Counted from the stretch's first letter, positions 1 to 12,333 are shown. The stretch: DNA of 64,000 bases from Callorhinus ursinus (GCF_003265705.1 NW_020312859.1:1668901-1732900); one strand, 5' to 3'. Translations and numbers: made by a program. The notes: a model not told the origin generated them from the letters alone.

Positions 1-1231
1 CTTCACAGCTGTAGCTAGGGAGAGCTCCCCTGTCCTGTGCTGCATGCGGGGAGGAGCAGAGTACTGAAGGGATAGATACGTGTTTGATCTTTTGGTAAAG
101 GCCTGGGTTCAAATGTAGACTCTGTTTCTGCTAGCTGTGTGAGTTTGGGCAAGTTGCTTTCCCACTCTGAGCCTCTGCTCACAGGTACAAAGGGGGCTAA
201 TCATAATTCCTACCTCATAAAGCTGTAGGAGGATTAAATGTTGTAAGAGATAAGTCACTTCGTGACAGCTCGTGAATTGTAGTTATACCACTACTGACAG
301 GAGTAATCACAAAGCTTGGTTTCAGAGCTCACAAATGTTCGCTGAAAGGAAAGGAGGACATTGGTCTTAAAGGTCCCTAAATAGAGAGCTGTACTGTCCA
401 CCTAGGAAGCCACTAGCCACATGAGGCTCTGTTAAGGTAACATTAAATAGAACGCACAGTTCTGTCGTCACACTGCCACACTCCGAGCACTCAGTAGCCG
501 CATGTGGCTAGCGGCTAGCGGAATGGGCAGTGCAGGTCCAGAACCTTCCCACCGTCACGTGAGGTCTGGGGGACAGTGCCTTAGAGGGTGGGGCTGAAAA
601 TGGAAACCCTGGTGAAGAGCACTTGGGGTGGCTGTCACCAGGGTGGAGGGGGCGCCCCTGGAGATGGGCTCCCCACTCTCCCCCGGAACACGGTCTTCCC
701 AATTGCTTAGGGTTAGGTAGGTTGGTCCCAGTTGCGCAGCCTGCTTCCTGAAAGTTGAGAATAGCAAAGTGGATAAAAGCCTGAACCATGGAGCCGGACT
801 GCTTGGGTCCACATCCTGCCTTCTCCACTTCCTGAGCAAGCTCCTCGAATTCCCGCTGCTTATTTCAGGTCAGTTATCAGGGGGGTAATGGTAGCATTAT
901 CTCATAGGGTTGTCGTGATGAGATAGTGTGTAGTGTATGTGAAATGCTTAGAAGGGTACCTCTGATAGGGTCCGCCTTGCTACTCTGAAGCGTTAGGAGG
1001 TAGGCTGCTGTCATTGTCTACGTTTTGCAGATGGGAAGAGAGGCTCAGCGAGGTTACTAACGTGCACAAGGTCACAGGGCTCCTAAGTGGCAGAGAAAGC
1101 ATTCAGACACTATGCTCTTCTGCCTGTCAGACGGGAGGGGCGCAGTGGGGAAAAGTCAGGAGTCCCCATGGAGGAAGGAGGGGGTCACAGAGGCAGCTCA
1201 GAGAGGCTCTCCCTTTCCCCTTTATTTTCAG
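1..1231 (+). other. ACOT8: ACOT8 intron 3 (partial) with MIR fragments
   Basis: No coding exon is visible before the acceptor at 1230-1231, so this is the 3' part of an ACOT8 intron. It holds MIR-like SINE remnants at about 90-300 (+), 762-975 (+) and 985-1110 (-), recognised by the tRNA-like core and by runs such as a tail ending in GAGGATTAAATG. The earlier ACOT8 exons must lie to the left of the window. Confidence 0.65.
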
Positions 1232-3875
1232 GGACCCCAACCTCCAAGAGAAGTACCGGGTGGGACTGAACCGAATTGCTGCCAAGGAGGTGCCCATTGA
1301 GATTAAGCCGGTAAAGCCACCTACCCTGAGCCAGCTGCAGAGCATGGACCCCAAACAGATGTTCTGGGTGCGAGCCCGGGGCCATATTGGTAAGAGGACC
1401 CCAAGGACTGGAAGAAAACACTTTTCTAGGGGCTAGGCTGGGACCTTATATGCCCTTTGTGGCACTGGGTGTGTTACTTTCCCCTCTGGGCCTGCTGTTC
1501 CTTGTTGGCATGATGGGGAAGTAGCTTCTCACCAGGACCCTTTCCACTGCCTACATGGAGATAAGGGGGAGGTGACTGCAATAATCCCAATAGAGGCCCT
1601 TTCTGGGGAAGGCAAGGCACCTTTTAGAGATTCTTCTCCAGGACCCCTTGCTAACCACATGGCCTCTGTGCAAGCTGCACCCCTTAGAGGGCTCAGCGTG
1701 GGAGACAGGGAGTGAAGACTGGATTTCATACCTCACTTAGCCCTGCCACTCTGCCCATCCCTGCCTCCTTTGTCACCTGTCACTCACACACATACACAGA
1801 CATAGACACCACCCCCCCCGGGCCAGGTGCCCTTATGCAGTGAGCACTCTACACATCTGTGCATGGCAGCCCCTCTCTGCCCACCTCCCCGCAGGTCCTG
1901 AGCTGTAAAACCCAGCAGCCCAGGGTTGACAGGGCCCCCATGCGTTGCAGGGGAGGGCGACATGAAGATACACTGCTGCGTGGTTGCCTACATCTCGGAC
2001 TACGCCTTCCTGGGCACGGCAATGCTGCCCCACCAGCAGCAGCACAAGGTGCACTTCATGGCCTCTCTGGACCACTCCATGTGGTTCCACACCCCTTTCC
2101 GAGCTGACCACTGGATGCTCTATGAGTGTGAGAGCCCCTGGGCTGGTGAGTACGGGGCCACGTGGGACAAGGGGGCTGGCAGGGTGTGGTGGGCAGGAAG
2201 CCTGCTTTCTCGGGTGATCCTGTGGGGCACTGCCCGTCACTTCCTCTCCTGCCCCCCTAGGCTCTGGCATTTTTTTATTTTTTTAAGATTTTTTTATTAT
2301 TTGAGGGAGAGAGTGAGTGAGTGAGAGAGCATGAGAGGGGGTAGGGTCAGAGGGAGAAGCAGACTCCCCACTGAGCAGGGAGCCTGATGCAGGACTCGAT
2401 CCTGGGACACCAGGATCATGACCTGAGCTGAAGGCAGTCGCTTAACCAACTGAGCCACCCAGGCGTCTCGGCTCTGGCATTTTTGTCTTCAAAATGACAG
2501 CCTGAGGCTCGAGAGGGGACACCTGCTCAGCTGAATTTCTGTAGCATGCAGGGAGTGTCAGAGACCAGTTCTAGGCCCGGAAGCACTTCAGATTCTCTAT
2601 GTGATCCTTGGCGAGTCTCAGCGCCTCTCTGAGCCTCAGTTTCCCCATCTAAACAAATAGGGTCACATGAGAGCAGTGGTAGCTGAATGTGGTGGCATGT
2701 CAGACTGCCAGTTGGGGGAGTTTTTTCAAAATAGATATTCAGATTCAACCCCCAAGATTTTGACTCAGGTCTTGGATGAAATCCAGGAAACTATTATTTT
2801 TAAGCAGCTCCCTGAACAATGGTGCAGATTAACCAACCTGGTTGGGGGTCAGGGCCCTCCGTAGTCTCTGAGGGCTCCGCTACTTGAACCCTCGTGGTAC
2901 GCAGGGAAGCCCAGACGTGTTCAGCACTGTCTAGTCTCAGAGCCCTGGGCTCCTTTCTGGGGAAGCACACTTCAGATGAAGAAAGGCCTTGCTCTATAAA
3001 ACAGGGACAAAACTTGAGGGATCCTCTCTTCAGGGAAGGGGGACTCTGCAGCATCAGTAATGTTGCAACACAGATCAGCAGCCTTGCAGTTAGGACACCT
3101 GGTTTGGCCAGCTCCTTATAGCTGAGTGCCTGAGGCTCCCTGTGTCTTCATCTGGAAAATGGGCCAAGGCCTGCTTCACTTGGCTACTATGAGAACTAAG
3201 AGAGCTCTACTCTGTGTAAGGGAGACCAGCAGCTCCCTCCAGAACCTTCCACTCAGGCCCAAGGCTAGCAAAGGAGTCTCCAGGCGGGGAGGGAGGGTGG
3301 CCAGATGTGATGGCCCCAGGTCCCCCCACCCCACCCCATTCGTCCTGGTAGGGGTGAGGATGGGGTTTTTTTTTGGTGTGAAATACCGCCCTGGAGGACC
3401 CAGTTTGATTCATTAGAAAGGGAACTGCGGGGTTTCCTATCACAAGTGGCCAGAGTTGGGGTGGATCTGCTTAGCCAAGCTACTGACCCGAGACTGCCCT
3501 CAGAATTCTCCCCGCTGTGAGCTTTCTGAGGAAGCCAGTAGATATGTGAAAGTGCTTTTAAACTGTCAAGTGGGATTCCCTCAGGAGTTCCCCCCAGGGA
3601 CCATTCCTAATAGGCTCATCACGCAGCACTTAGAGACTTGGGGAGGCCACAACACTCGATGTGCCCTTGTATGGGGCAGCCAGACCGGTTGCACCCTTTT
3701 CAAGAAGCACATTTGGTGAAGGAGAAGGCTGTTCTCACCCTTCCCCTCACCCACAGGTGGCTCCCGGGGGCTGGTCCAAGGGCGGCTGTGGCGTCGGGAC
3801 GGTGTCCTGGCTGTGTCCTGTGCCCAGGAGGGCGTGATCCGAGTGAAGCCCTGGGTCTCAGAGAGCAAGCTGTAG
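1232..3875 (+). CDS. ACOT8: Acyl-CoA thioesterase 8, C-terminal half (coding exons 4-6)
   Basis: Peroxisomal acyl-CoA thioesterase that hydrolyses acyl-CoAs to free acids and CoA. Three exons are in the window: 1232-1389, 1951-2145 and 3757-3875. They join in frame to about 157 residues, roughly half of the 319-residue family length; the N-terminal exons are off the left edge. The second hotdog domain is recognisable. The three residues expected for the TesB-type water-activating site are all kept: Asp in YISDYAFLG, Ser in SLDHSMWFH and Gln in CAQEGVIR. The protein ends in Ser-Lys-Leu, the canonical type 1 peroxisomal targeting signal, just before TAG at 3873-3875. All splice sites seen are GT-AG. 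The gene converges on SNX21. Nothing suggests a pseudogene. Identity is secure from the conserved motifs and the neighbours. Confidence 0.96.
2275..2469 (-). mobile_element. CanSINE in ACOT8 intron 5
   Basis: Reverse-oriented tRNA-derived carnivore SINE, with the T-rich tail first and a CCACCCAGGCG head complement last. It is flanked by a clear target-site duplication, GCTCTGGCATTTTT at about 2261-2274 and 2470-2483. Confidence 0.9.
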
Positions 3876-3968
3876 CCAGAGGGACCAGCTTGGCCTCGGG
3901 CTTCAAGGATCACTCTTCTCCCCACCAACTCTGTACAGTTGAGGGCTGGGCTTTCTGTCCCCAAACCC

Positions 3969-3974
3969 AATAAA
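3969..3974 (+). terminator. ACOT8: ACOT8 poly(A) signal AATAAA
   Basis: Canonical AATAAA about 95 bases after the stop codon; cleavage is expected near 3990. It nearly abuts the opposing SNX21 3' end. Confidence 0.85.
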
Positions 3975-4002
3975 GAGACTAATACCACTGGAGCTGCTGG
4001 CC

Positions 4003-4008
4003 TTTAAT
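4003..4008 (-). terminator. SNX21: Probable SNX21 poly(A) signal ATTAAA
   Basis: TTTAAT on the plus strand reads ATTAAA on the minus strand, about 365 bases after the SNX21 stop codon. I saw no closer AATAAA on the minus strand between the stop and here. This would put the two convergent 3' ends within tens of bases of each other. Confidence 0.5.
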
Positions 4009-4371
4009 TCCCCTGGGCCAGACGACAGCCATACTCCAGGACTCCAGAGGAAGAGTTGCTGGCCGTGCGGCCAAGGAAGAGGTAATGCCGACCGACACTG
4101 GGGCACGGTCCCCAGACACTCATGAGCTGGAGAGGCTGCATCAGACTTGCTCCCTACACCACCCCAGGGCAACCCCGGCCAAACTTGTCCTGAGCCCAGC
4201 TCGACAGAAGGAACATGGTTCCTTGGTGTGCTACAAATCCTTCATAGGGCTTCTAGGGGTTCCCAGCACCCCCTACAGCTTCCCAACTGCTATTCATGTC
4301 CTCCTTGCTCACCTCCACCCTCCATCCCGGGGCGGTGCCTCTCCCCACAGTGGCCTGAAGTCTAGGCAAAG

Positions 4372-7300
4372 TCAGTCCAGTACCTCCTTGATGAGCAATT
4401 CTTTGAGACTGGGGGGTGGCGTGGGGGTCAGGCCTGCCTCCTGCAGGGCCTGGAGCCGGGCCTCTGATTGGCGTTTGTCCAGGCCCAGGCGCCAGGAGAG
4501 CCGGACGTGGGCCTCCAGAAAGGGTGCCAACAGAGGGTGGGGGTTCTTGTCCCCCAGCAGTTGCAAGGCCCTCTCACAGCATGCCCGGGCTTCCCCAGGA
4601 TCTTCCAGCTCCTGGTGGCACACAGCCAGCCCAGCCAGGGTCAGCAGAGGTCGGTCTGGGCCCAAGGGGGTACCTAGCTGGGTCTGCAGCTGCCAGGCGT
4701 TGGCCCAGAGCGCCAGAGCCTCATGATAGAGGCCGGTGCAGGTGAGGCTCTGGGCCCGCTGCAGCTCGGGCAGTACAAAGAAGTCCTGCAGGTCTGGGGC
4801 AAGGCGCAACTCAGGCACTGCCTGCAGGTGGCTCAAAAACTGCTCGAAGGCCCGGCTGCGGCGGGCGATGGTCTCTGCCGTAAAATTCCGGCGCAGGCGC
4901 TTCCGGGGGAATGAGATGGCGGCCATGGAGCCCCGGAACTGTCGCTGCAGGTTTCGGTGCAGCCGCTCAAAGTCCGAGTAGCGGCGAGAGATCTGGGCAG
5001 GCTGGCAATCAGGTGGCCCTGGACCCATCACGGCGAGGGTGTAGAGCTGTGGGGAGGGTGGGGCCAGGGCAGGTGTGAGTTGTCCGTGCGCCCCTTCCCT
5101 CCCCACACCCACACCTCAAGCTGCGTTGCCCCACTTCTTCCCTTCGCCCCTGAGACTGGGCCCAGGAGGGTGGGAGCTGCTGGGGCGGCAGCCAGGGAGC
5201 CCAGTCCCATCTTACCTGAGGCTCGTCTGAAATGACCCGGGCCGAAGGCAGCACGGGGAAAGAGAGACAGAGATGAGCTTCAGTGCCTGGAGCTGTCACC
5301 ACTTTTGCCCCCTTCCAGGGAGCACTCCCTTCCCATAGGGCAGTTAGCTCTTCTGACAGCCCCTCTGGTAAACCAGCTGGGAGCTGAAACCCAGGCCCAT
5401 CTCTTGGGCCTCTGAACCAACCTTCAAGACCAGCTTGGACTTTGTTCCGCTCTGGACACAGAGCCCCCACATCCTTAGCCAGGTTATTCCGAAGCAGACC
5501 TGGAGGAGAGGTCTTCAGATAGACCAAGTAGCGATCACTGTGAAGAGGGCATCGGGACACAGGTCCTAACCCCCTGGTCAGCTACTCCCTCGCGGCGTGT
5601 CGTCAGGCAAGGCAGTCCCCCCTTGGGTCTGCTTTCCTCGAAGTGGTGGCCTAGGTCAGTGTCCACTCACAGGTGGGATGCGTATAAGTAAATGTTGGTT
5701 CTGAGATTCTAGGTGGTATGTGCTGGAGTATAAATAACACTGAAGCAGAGACAGGAGGTGACTTCCCGACTTCCCCCCCGCCCGCCCCAATTCTCTTTGA
5801 ATCCTGACTACAGATGAGAAGCTCTCTGTTTGGTTTTTAAAACGCACTTTCCCACACGTCTCATTTCCACTTTCAGAAAAGACCTAGAAAGCAAATCTCA
5901 GGTCAGGGCCTTCAGGCAACAGCATTCATGCAGGGTTTTAATGACTGCTTTTATTGTATTAATTTTTACGGTATGGCAAGCAAGGCTTTCCAGCTACAGT
6001 ACTGCCTTGAAGTCTTTTGAACTTATTTATGAAAAAAATAGGTTTACTTAAAGAAAAATGTTAAGCAAGGAATCGTACAAATAGCATTTAGCTAGGACGA
6101 GAATCATGAAGGTGGTACTGGAATGACTGATGTTTGAGAAACGCTGATCAAGATGACCATGAAGCTGCCCCTAGGTCTGAGCACCTGAATACGGATTAAT
6201 CTGTTATAATGCTGACCCACCAGGTTTAAAAAGGGGGATTAGTTAAGCATGAGATGTTGAAGGCACACTAACACCAAACCCAGACTTTTCTCTTGAATTT
6301 GTTCTGTGAAACTGCCAATATTCTAGCCACCTCTGGTCTATTCTATACTTCTCTCGAAGATTGAGTGTATGTTAATACTAAGGATTAAAAGGTTTAACCT
6401 TAAAGAAATTTATTTTACTCCCATTCAGTTCTGCATTCCCCAAACATACTGGCTGCAAAACCTTTTTTTTTTTTAAGGAATGGTTATCAACATTCCAGGG
6501 AACCAGTTTCCTGCAAAATACACTTCAGGAAGCATTGTCTAAAATGACCCCTTATATTCATGTAGCTTTTACTTTTATTTTTAAATTTTTGGCAAAAAGG
6601 AAACATTTTATGTCCATTATCTCATGAGTAATAATGACAGTAGCTCCATTAACTTAGCACCTGCCCCTGCTATGATGTGCTGTGCTGGGCACTTTACTAT
6701 GGAGCATAGTGAGGAGGGAGGCCCTGACTGACAGCCGAGGAAGCAGGCTCCACGGGAAGCAAAGGGCTCAAAGACTTCCCCTAAGTCACAGAGCTGGTAA
6801 ATGGTCCAGCTGGGATTCAAACCCAGGCCCACCTAATTCCACAGCCTGGGCTTTCAACCCCGTCGGGAAAAGTTCAATCAGGATTTAGGGTCCCCTTTGG
6901 ACAAAGGACGGGACCTGTCTCCCCAGACATGGGCCAGCGCATATCTGACCATCCTGCTCTATCCTGTCATTCTCAGAATCATCCCAAATTTCCCTGCTTC
7001 CCGGCTGTTCCTTGGGGTCCCTTTGCCAGTGCGTGAGGCCTGGGACTTCTGCCCCTTAAGACTAGATCATCAGAGTCAATCCCTGCTCAAATTGGAGCAG
7101 TCACCCCATGGGCGTGGCCCTTGTTTACTAACAGCAGCAGAAAGGAATGGAGAGGCCCACATGTGGGACACGGCTCCAGGCCCCTTTCCTGCTGAGTCAG
7201 AAATGGAGGAGGGAAGTCTGAGTCGGCCAGGACTGGCCAGGTCACGCTGGGTTTCAGGACCTGGCAGACCTCATTCTCCCTTGTCAGTTTCTCCTTTCCA

Positions 7301-8932
7301 CAGGCAAGGAAAACCAGACTCCAAGGCCTTCCCCCACATTGCTCTTCATCCCAACCCCTACCCCCTAAATCTAACCCTCAGAACAAGATTATTGTGTACA
7401 GTGTCGGTGCCCGGGGACTGATTGACCTGGGTTGTAAGGAGGCCACAACAGGCCCTAGATGCCAGACATTTTCAAGCCAAAGTTAAGTCATAATAATAAG
7501 ACTTTTATCAAGCACTTCATAATGCCAGGCACAGTGCTATGGGCTCTCTGTGCACTAATTTAATTTCTGCAACAATCCTCTGCATTATTCCCACTGCTCG
7601 GATGAGGAAATAGGGTTATCAAGGTTACACAACTCACCCAAGGTGAAACAGCTGGTAATAAGTGGGATCTGAATCAAGGTCTGGATCCAAAACCCATTTT
7701 TTTTTTTAACCACTAACAAATGCAACTTGGGTCTCAGGTCTGACCCAGATATTCTTTCCTGTATATCCTGTATTTTGCTACAGTTTGCAAAACCTGGGGG
7801 ATGGGACCCACACATCAGTTCTCTTAGTCTCAAAACCAGGATGGGGGGCAGGTCCATAATCCCTCAGAAAGCTAAGTCATTTGCCTAAGGACCTGAACAA
7901 ATTACATCCCCTTTCTGACCTCAGTTTCCCTACTCCTAATATACAGTGACCATTTATAACTATACAGCTAGACACCCCCCCCCCCCCCCCCCCCACCTCA
8001 GCCCAAGGAAGTTGGGAACCTTCCCTTTCTCTTAGCCAGACTTCTAGACTCACAGCCCAGAGGTTCCTGGACCCTCACTCACCACGTACTTGGAGGGTGG
8101 ATCCTTGACTACGTTAGCGCTGGTCACCTCGAAGAGCAGCCGCTGGGGCACCAGAGTGTTGCGGGACTTCTTCCAGAAATCCTGCAACTGCCTTGCCAGG
8201 GGCTGACTGCCCCGCTGTCCATCAGGTGGGAGGCTCCGATCTGCATGGGGACACGACCAGTCACATCAATGGGCCTGGGGCTAAGGTGGACATAAACCAC
8301 GTGTGGTGACCTCACTCATCCTCCCAACAGGTGAGAGGCTTTATTTCCATTTGACATAAATGGAAACTGAGGGCCAGAGAGGGGCCAGGTGCCAAACACC
8401 GTGTCTGGCAGACAGTAGGCTCTAAATAAATATTACCCCCCAAAACATCGCGAGCACATTAACGATTTGTATCCCAGACCCTGTAAATTCAATACCCCCA
8501 GCAACCCCAAGATGGGAGTGATTTCCCCCATTTGACACGAGGGAAAACTTGGCTCAGAGAGATGTTGTGGCTCTCTCAAGGTCACACAGCCAAGAGATGG
8601 CTGGGGAACAGGGCTGGGGTGGAGGCCTAATCGAGGCCCAGGGTTCCCGCTTCTGTCTTCGGGAACTCGCCTGCATCTTCTCCCGACGCCCCGTCCCCAG
8701 AGGGCTGCGGGTCGGGGCCAACCTCCCCGTCGTCCTCCTCGTCGTCGTCCTCTTCGTCCTCGGCGCTAGTGAAGCTGAGGGTGCCGCTGAGGCGGGAGGA
8801 CAGGCCCTCGGCGTCGTCGTCCTCCAGCTCCGAGCTCTCAGGGAACTGCTCGGCCTCCGGGCCGGTCGCCGCCTCCCCCGGGTTGTCGCCGGCCAGGGCG
8901 TGCCGCAGCCGGTGCAGGAGCCGCGAGGCCAT
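4372..8932 (-). CDS. SNX21: Sorting nexin 21
   Basis: PX-domain sorting nexin of the SNX20/SNX21 type, expected to bind phosphoinositides on early endosomes. Coding exons in transcript order: 8932-8671 (262 bp), 8240-8083 (158 bp), 5046-4372 (675 bp), giving 364 aa. The human form I remember is 373 aa because of nine extra N-terminal residues. Visible features: an acidic Asp/Glu tract at about residues 60-75; a PX core with RRYSDF at about 161-166 and FPRKRL after it; and a C-terminal TPR-like region (PX-associated B domain) ending LIKEVLD. The start is chosen at the ATG in GGTGCCATGG, a good Kozak context, six bases after a likely acceptor at 8939-8940. A non-coding first exon probably ends at 9268, where the minus strand reads CCTCG/GTAAGC. 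The intron after the first coding exon uses a GC donor (AG/GCGAGT). The gene converges on ACOT8 and is head-to-head with TNNC2. Confidence 0.96.
7490..7690 (-). repeat. MIR SINE in SNX21 intron
   Basis: Ancient MIR in reverse orientation: a GATGAGGAAA stretch, then AAGGTTACACAACTCACCCAAGGT, matching the reverse complement of the MIR core. Another MIR-like piece in the same intron is at about 6640-6835. Confidence 0.7.
7975..7994 (+). repeat. C20 homopolymer
   Basis: Twenty consecutive C bases in SNX21 intron 3, about 90 bases beyond the donor of coding exon 2. They are G20 in the SNX21 pre-mRNA. The length is likely to vary between alleles and to be error-prone in assembly. Confidence 0.95.
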
Positions 8933-9480
8933 GGCACCCTGGGGGGAGTGCGCGACGCTGGGTCCTGGGCGGGGGCGGGAGGGAGACCCGGGGCCCCTAG
9001 CGGGGAGGAGGGGCGGGGCCCAGCCGGCGGAGGGAGGGACGCCGCGGAGGCCCCGCCCTAGCCCGTTGGGGTTCCTGCGAGCCGCGCGCGTCTCCTGGCG
9101 TCGCCCCCCCACCCCCTCCGCGCAGCCTAGGGCCGCGCTCTTGCCGGGAGAGGCCAGGACACTCCCCTGGTCTCTTTCGCCCGCTGGCGCCTCTCCCTCC
9201 CGCGCCTCGCGGTGCGCTCAGGGGCGCGCGGTTCCCCAGCGTCCGGGGTGCAGCCCCGGCAGCTTACCGAGGCCGGCCGGGCTTCGCCGGGCCCAGGCCG
9301 CTCCCAGCGCCGCTCCGGCCGCTTCCTGCCGCGGCCCCGCCCCCGGCCCCGCCCGCTCCCCGGAGCCTCCCGGGAATCCCGGGCCTTTCGCTCCGTGAGG
9401 GACTTGGGAATCCTGGGTAGGCCTGGGCGAACCCCAGCGTCCTGCGGGATCGTACCCAGTCCGCAGGGTCTCACTCCCCC
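8660..9480. promoter_or_regulatory. SNX21: SNX21 CpG island promoter
   Basis: CpG-dense stretch covering the first coding exon and the probable non-coding exon 1 of SNX21. It contains clustered GC boxes (CCCCGCCCCC at about 9336-9355) and an ETS-like GGAAG core on the minus strand near 9323. There is no TATA box. Transcription start is expected between about 9280 and 9400. Confidence 0.7.
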
Positions 9481-12330
9481 CGTGAATCCTGCCACCCGTC
9501 CCGAAGACCCAGTCTGTCCCGACTGCCCCCAATCTATCCCGCAATCTCCATCCCGCACTCTTAACTTTCCAAAGTCACGCCACAGTGGGAAGCCCATCTC
9601 TCCGGTGAAAAAACTGAGGCCAAGGGAAGACACGTTATGTGAGTTGGAATCTGACCTCGAGCCTAGAGGCAAGGTTTTTTTCCTGTGTAAAACAGGAACA
9701 ATTAAAACTAGTACTAATTTTGCAGTCCTCGTAAGGACCCTGATCCAGTGCCTGGCGTAGACCAGGGGCTGACAGACTAATCAGTTCCATAGTGATTATC
9801 CTTTCTACAGTCTTCACACGTTCTTACGATCTCATTTGAACCTCACACATAGGAAGTAGCAAACGGGGCAGTGAGATCCAGAAAGGCAGAGTTATGTGCC
9901 CAGAGTCACACAGCTTGCCAGAGGTTTCTGAGTGTGGGGCCTTGTAGCCTACCTTTCCTGAGTTCCTCATTCTTTTCTTTTCCCACACAGAAGGCCTGGT
10001 AATCTCAGCAGCTTCTCTGAAGGGCTGGCTGTGTTTTATCTTTTACCGGGAGGGCAGCAGTGGGTCAGGAAGAATTTATTGTCACTACCTGTCAAAAGGC
10101 CTTGCTATCAGTCCCTAGCAAGGCAGATATTGTTGGTTATACAATCGAACAAATAAAATCTCTCTGACAGTCCTTCCTACCCTTTTTGAACAGCACAGGA
10201 GGGAGAAGGGGGGGAAGTAGCTTTGAATGGGAAACACACTCCACTATGTGCAGAGGTTCCACTGTGACCTACATCCTGTTCTAGGCATTTTACATGGGGT
10301 CACATCTCACACTCACATCTTGGGGGAGGGGCTGTTATTGGATAATAATGGTCCGTTTTCAGGATGAAGAGGCAAGTTGACTTTCTCAAAATCCAGAGCT
10401 AGGAAATACAGGAGCTAGGATTTATGGCCAAGTCCATGTAATTTCAAGAATCTAGCTCCTCTTCATTCAGCTTAGCAGCAGGGTGTGGGGGCAAAAAGAG
10501 ACACACTTCATTCCTTAATTCATTCAACACTCACTCATTCATTGAACACCGAAGAACATCAACTTGTATTTTGGCATAGGTCTCACAAATCTGGGTAGGT
10601 GTTCAAAAACACAAAGCAGGTATTCATAAAACCATGGGTTGTCAGAAATCTGGTCTGGTACTTCTGTTTTACAGATGGGAAGTCTGAAGCTCAGTGAGGG
10701 GAAGGGACCTACCCTGGGCCATACAAATAGGACCAGAACTATTCCTCCTGAAGTCTTGTATTCTCCACTATCCTATAATATCTCCCTACAGCCACCCTGA
10801 GAGATGGTCATTAAATTCCTGGTTGCATACAGTCAGTAACAGGGAGCTCATTATCTTCGGAGGCATCCCATTCCTGTGATTTTTCAACCTTGACGGTTAG
10901 GAACTTCCTCCTCGTAACCAGATGCCACTCCATTCAGTTATTCCTATAAAAAACACGGTATTTATTGAGCATGTGCTGCTGGGGAATGCAGTGAAGAACA
11001 GGTAACAGTCTTTGGTCCATGGAACCCAGAGCAGGTCATGTCATGTGGCATGCTCAGGGCTATGACTGAAGAAACTACTGAAGACTGCCTTGGACTCCCT
11101 TGGGATCCTGAAGGAAGTGATGTTATTTTTGATTTGTATTTTTTTTTTCCAAGTAATCTCTACATCCAACGTGGGGCTCAAACTTACGACCTGGAGATCA
11201 AGAATCACATGCTCCACTGACTGGGCCAGCCAGGTGCCCCTTTAAATATATATATATAAAATAAATATTTATATAAATATATAATATATAAATATATAAA
11301 CACACACACACACACACACTCATGACGCCAAGATCAAGAGTTGCATGCTTTACTGTCTGAACCAGCCAGGCGCCGGAAGGAAGTGATATTGAAGCTGAGA
11401 AAGATTACAGTGAAGTAGGCAGGTAAAGAGAGAGAAGATGCGAGTTCCTGGCAGAAAAAACAGCACGTGCAAAGACCTGGAGGCTACACAGGGTGTTGTT
11501 TGGAGCTGTATTTTAGTCTGACCAGAGCAGAGCAGCATGCAGGATGGGGAGGGAAGGGGATGGAGGTTGGAGTGGTTAAAGGGAATAGATAAATTTGGAC
11601 CTTATCTATTTTCCTGAATAAATGAAAGAACAAATTAATGAACAAATGATTGCTGAGGGTTCCAAGTTCTCTGCTTCAAAGGAATCATTGGTGGCTCCAG
11701 GGCTCACGTCCAAATTGGACTCCCCTGGTGTCGCTGCCCCTTGGCTCTCTGCCTGGCCGGTGGAGGCCTTGTGTAGCCTGGCCTAGCTCCACTGAGCTTT
11801 TCTTGGGAATGTCTATAAATAGAGAAAGATGGTGGCCCAGCTGCCACTGTCCGTCTACCTTCCTTGGAATCCAGCCTCCTTTCACTGGCCCCAGGCTCTG
11901 CGCTCAGTTGTCTTCATGCTCTTTCTGTTGACTTAGCCACTGTCCACAGCATCGCCTACCTCTCCAACACCCAGCCTGGACCCTGTGGATTTGCAGGATG
12001 GGCTCCCTTCGGACTGGACTTGCTCTGCCCATCTCTCCAGATGGCTAGCTGAGCTGCTCTGGACTTCTTCACTGAGCTCTAGGAAGGGGCCTGCTGCCCC
12101 TTTACTCACCTAGAGAACCTGCCCCTAATCCCCCTCTCCCTCAAAAAAAAAAAAAGAATCCCAAACACCCTTTTCCCGGAGAAGGTAAACTTGAGAGGAA
12201 GATATGCTTTCAACTTTATTTCTCCTCCAACTGCATCCCCATCTCCTGGACCCCTCCCTAGATTTCTTGTTTGGACAGGTCTCCTCAAGGGTTGTCCCAA
12301 CTTCCCTTCAGGATTAATAAGAATCACTGA
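9400..12330. other. SNX21-TNNC2 intergenic region
   Basis: No supported gene. It holds MIR fragments at about 9790-9935, 10260-10450 and 10650-10745 (all reverse) and an AT/CA microsatellite near 11246-11322 with older CanSINE pieces on both sides. The rest to 12330 is unassigned. Confidence 0.6.
11135..11376 (-). repeat. Old CanSINE split by a TA/CA microsatellite
   Basis: A reverse-oriented older CanSINE (AAGTAATCTCTACATCCAAC through GCCAGCCAGGTGCCCC) at 11135-11241 is followed by a (TA)n-rich block and (CA)n at 11246-11322. A second SINE tail fragment ending GCCAGCCAGGCGCC lies at 11323-11376. The microsatellite probably grew from a SINE tail. Confidence 0.75.
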
Positions 12331-12333
12331 CAT

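Noticed and set aside
4085..4726. Plus-strand frame of 213 codons
   Set aside because: It is antisense to the last SNX21 exon, whose own frame is clearly the real one.
8549..9398. Plus-strand frames across the SNX21 CpG island
   Set aside because: They are antisense to the first SNX21 coding exon and its promoter, and arise from high GC content.
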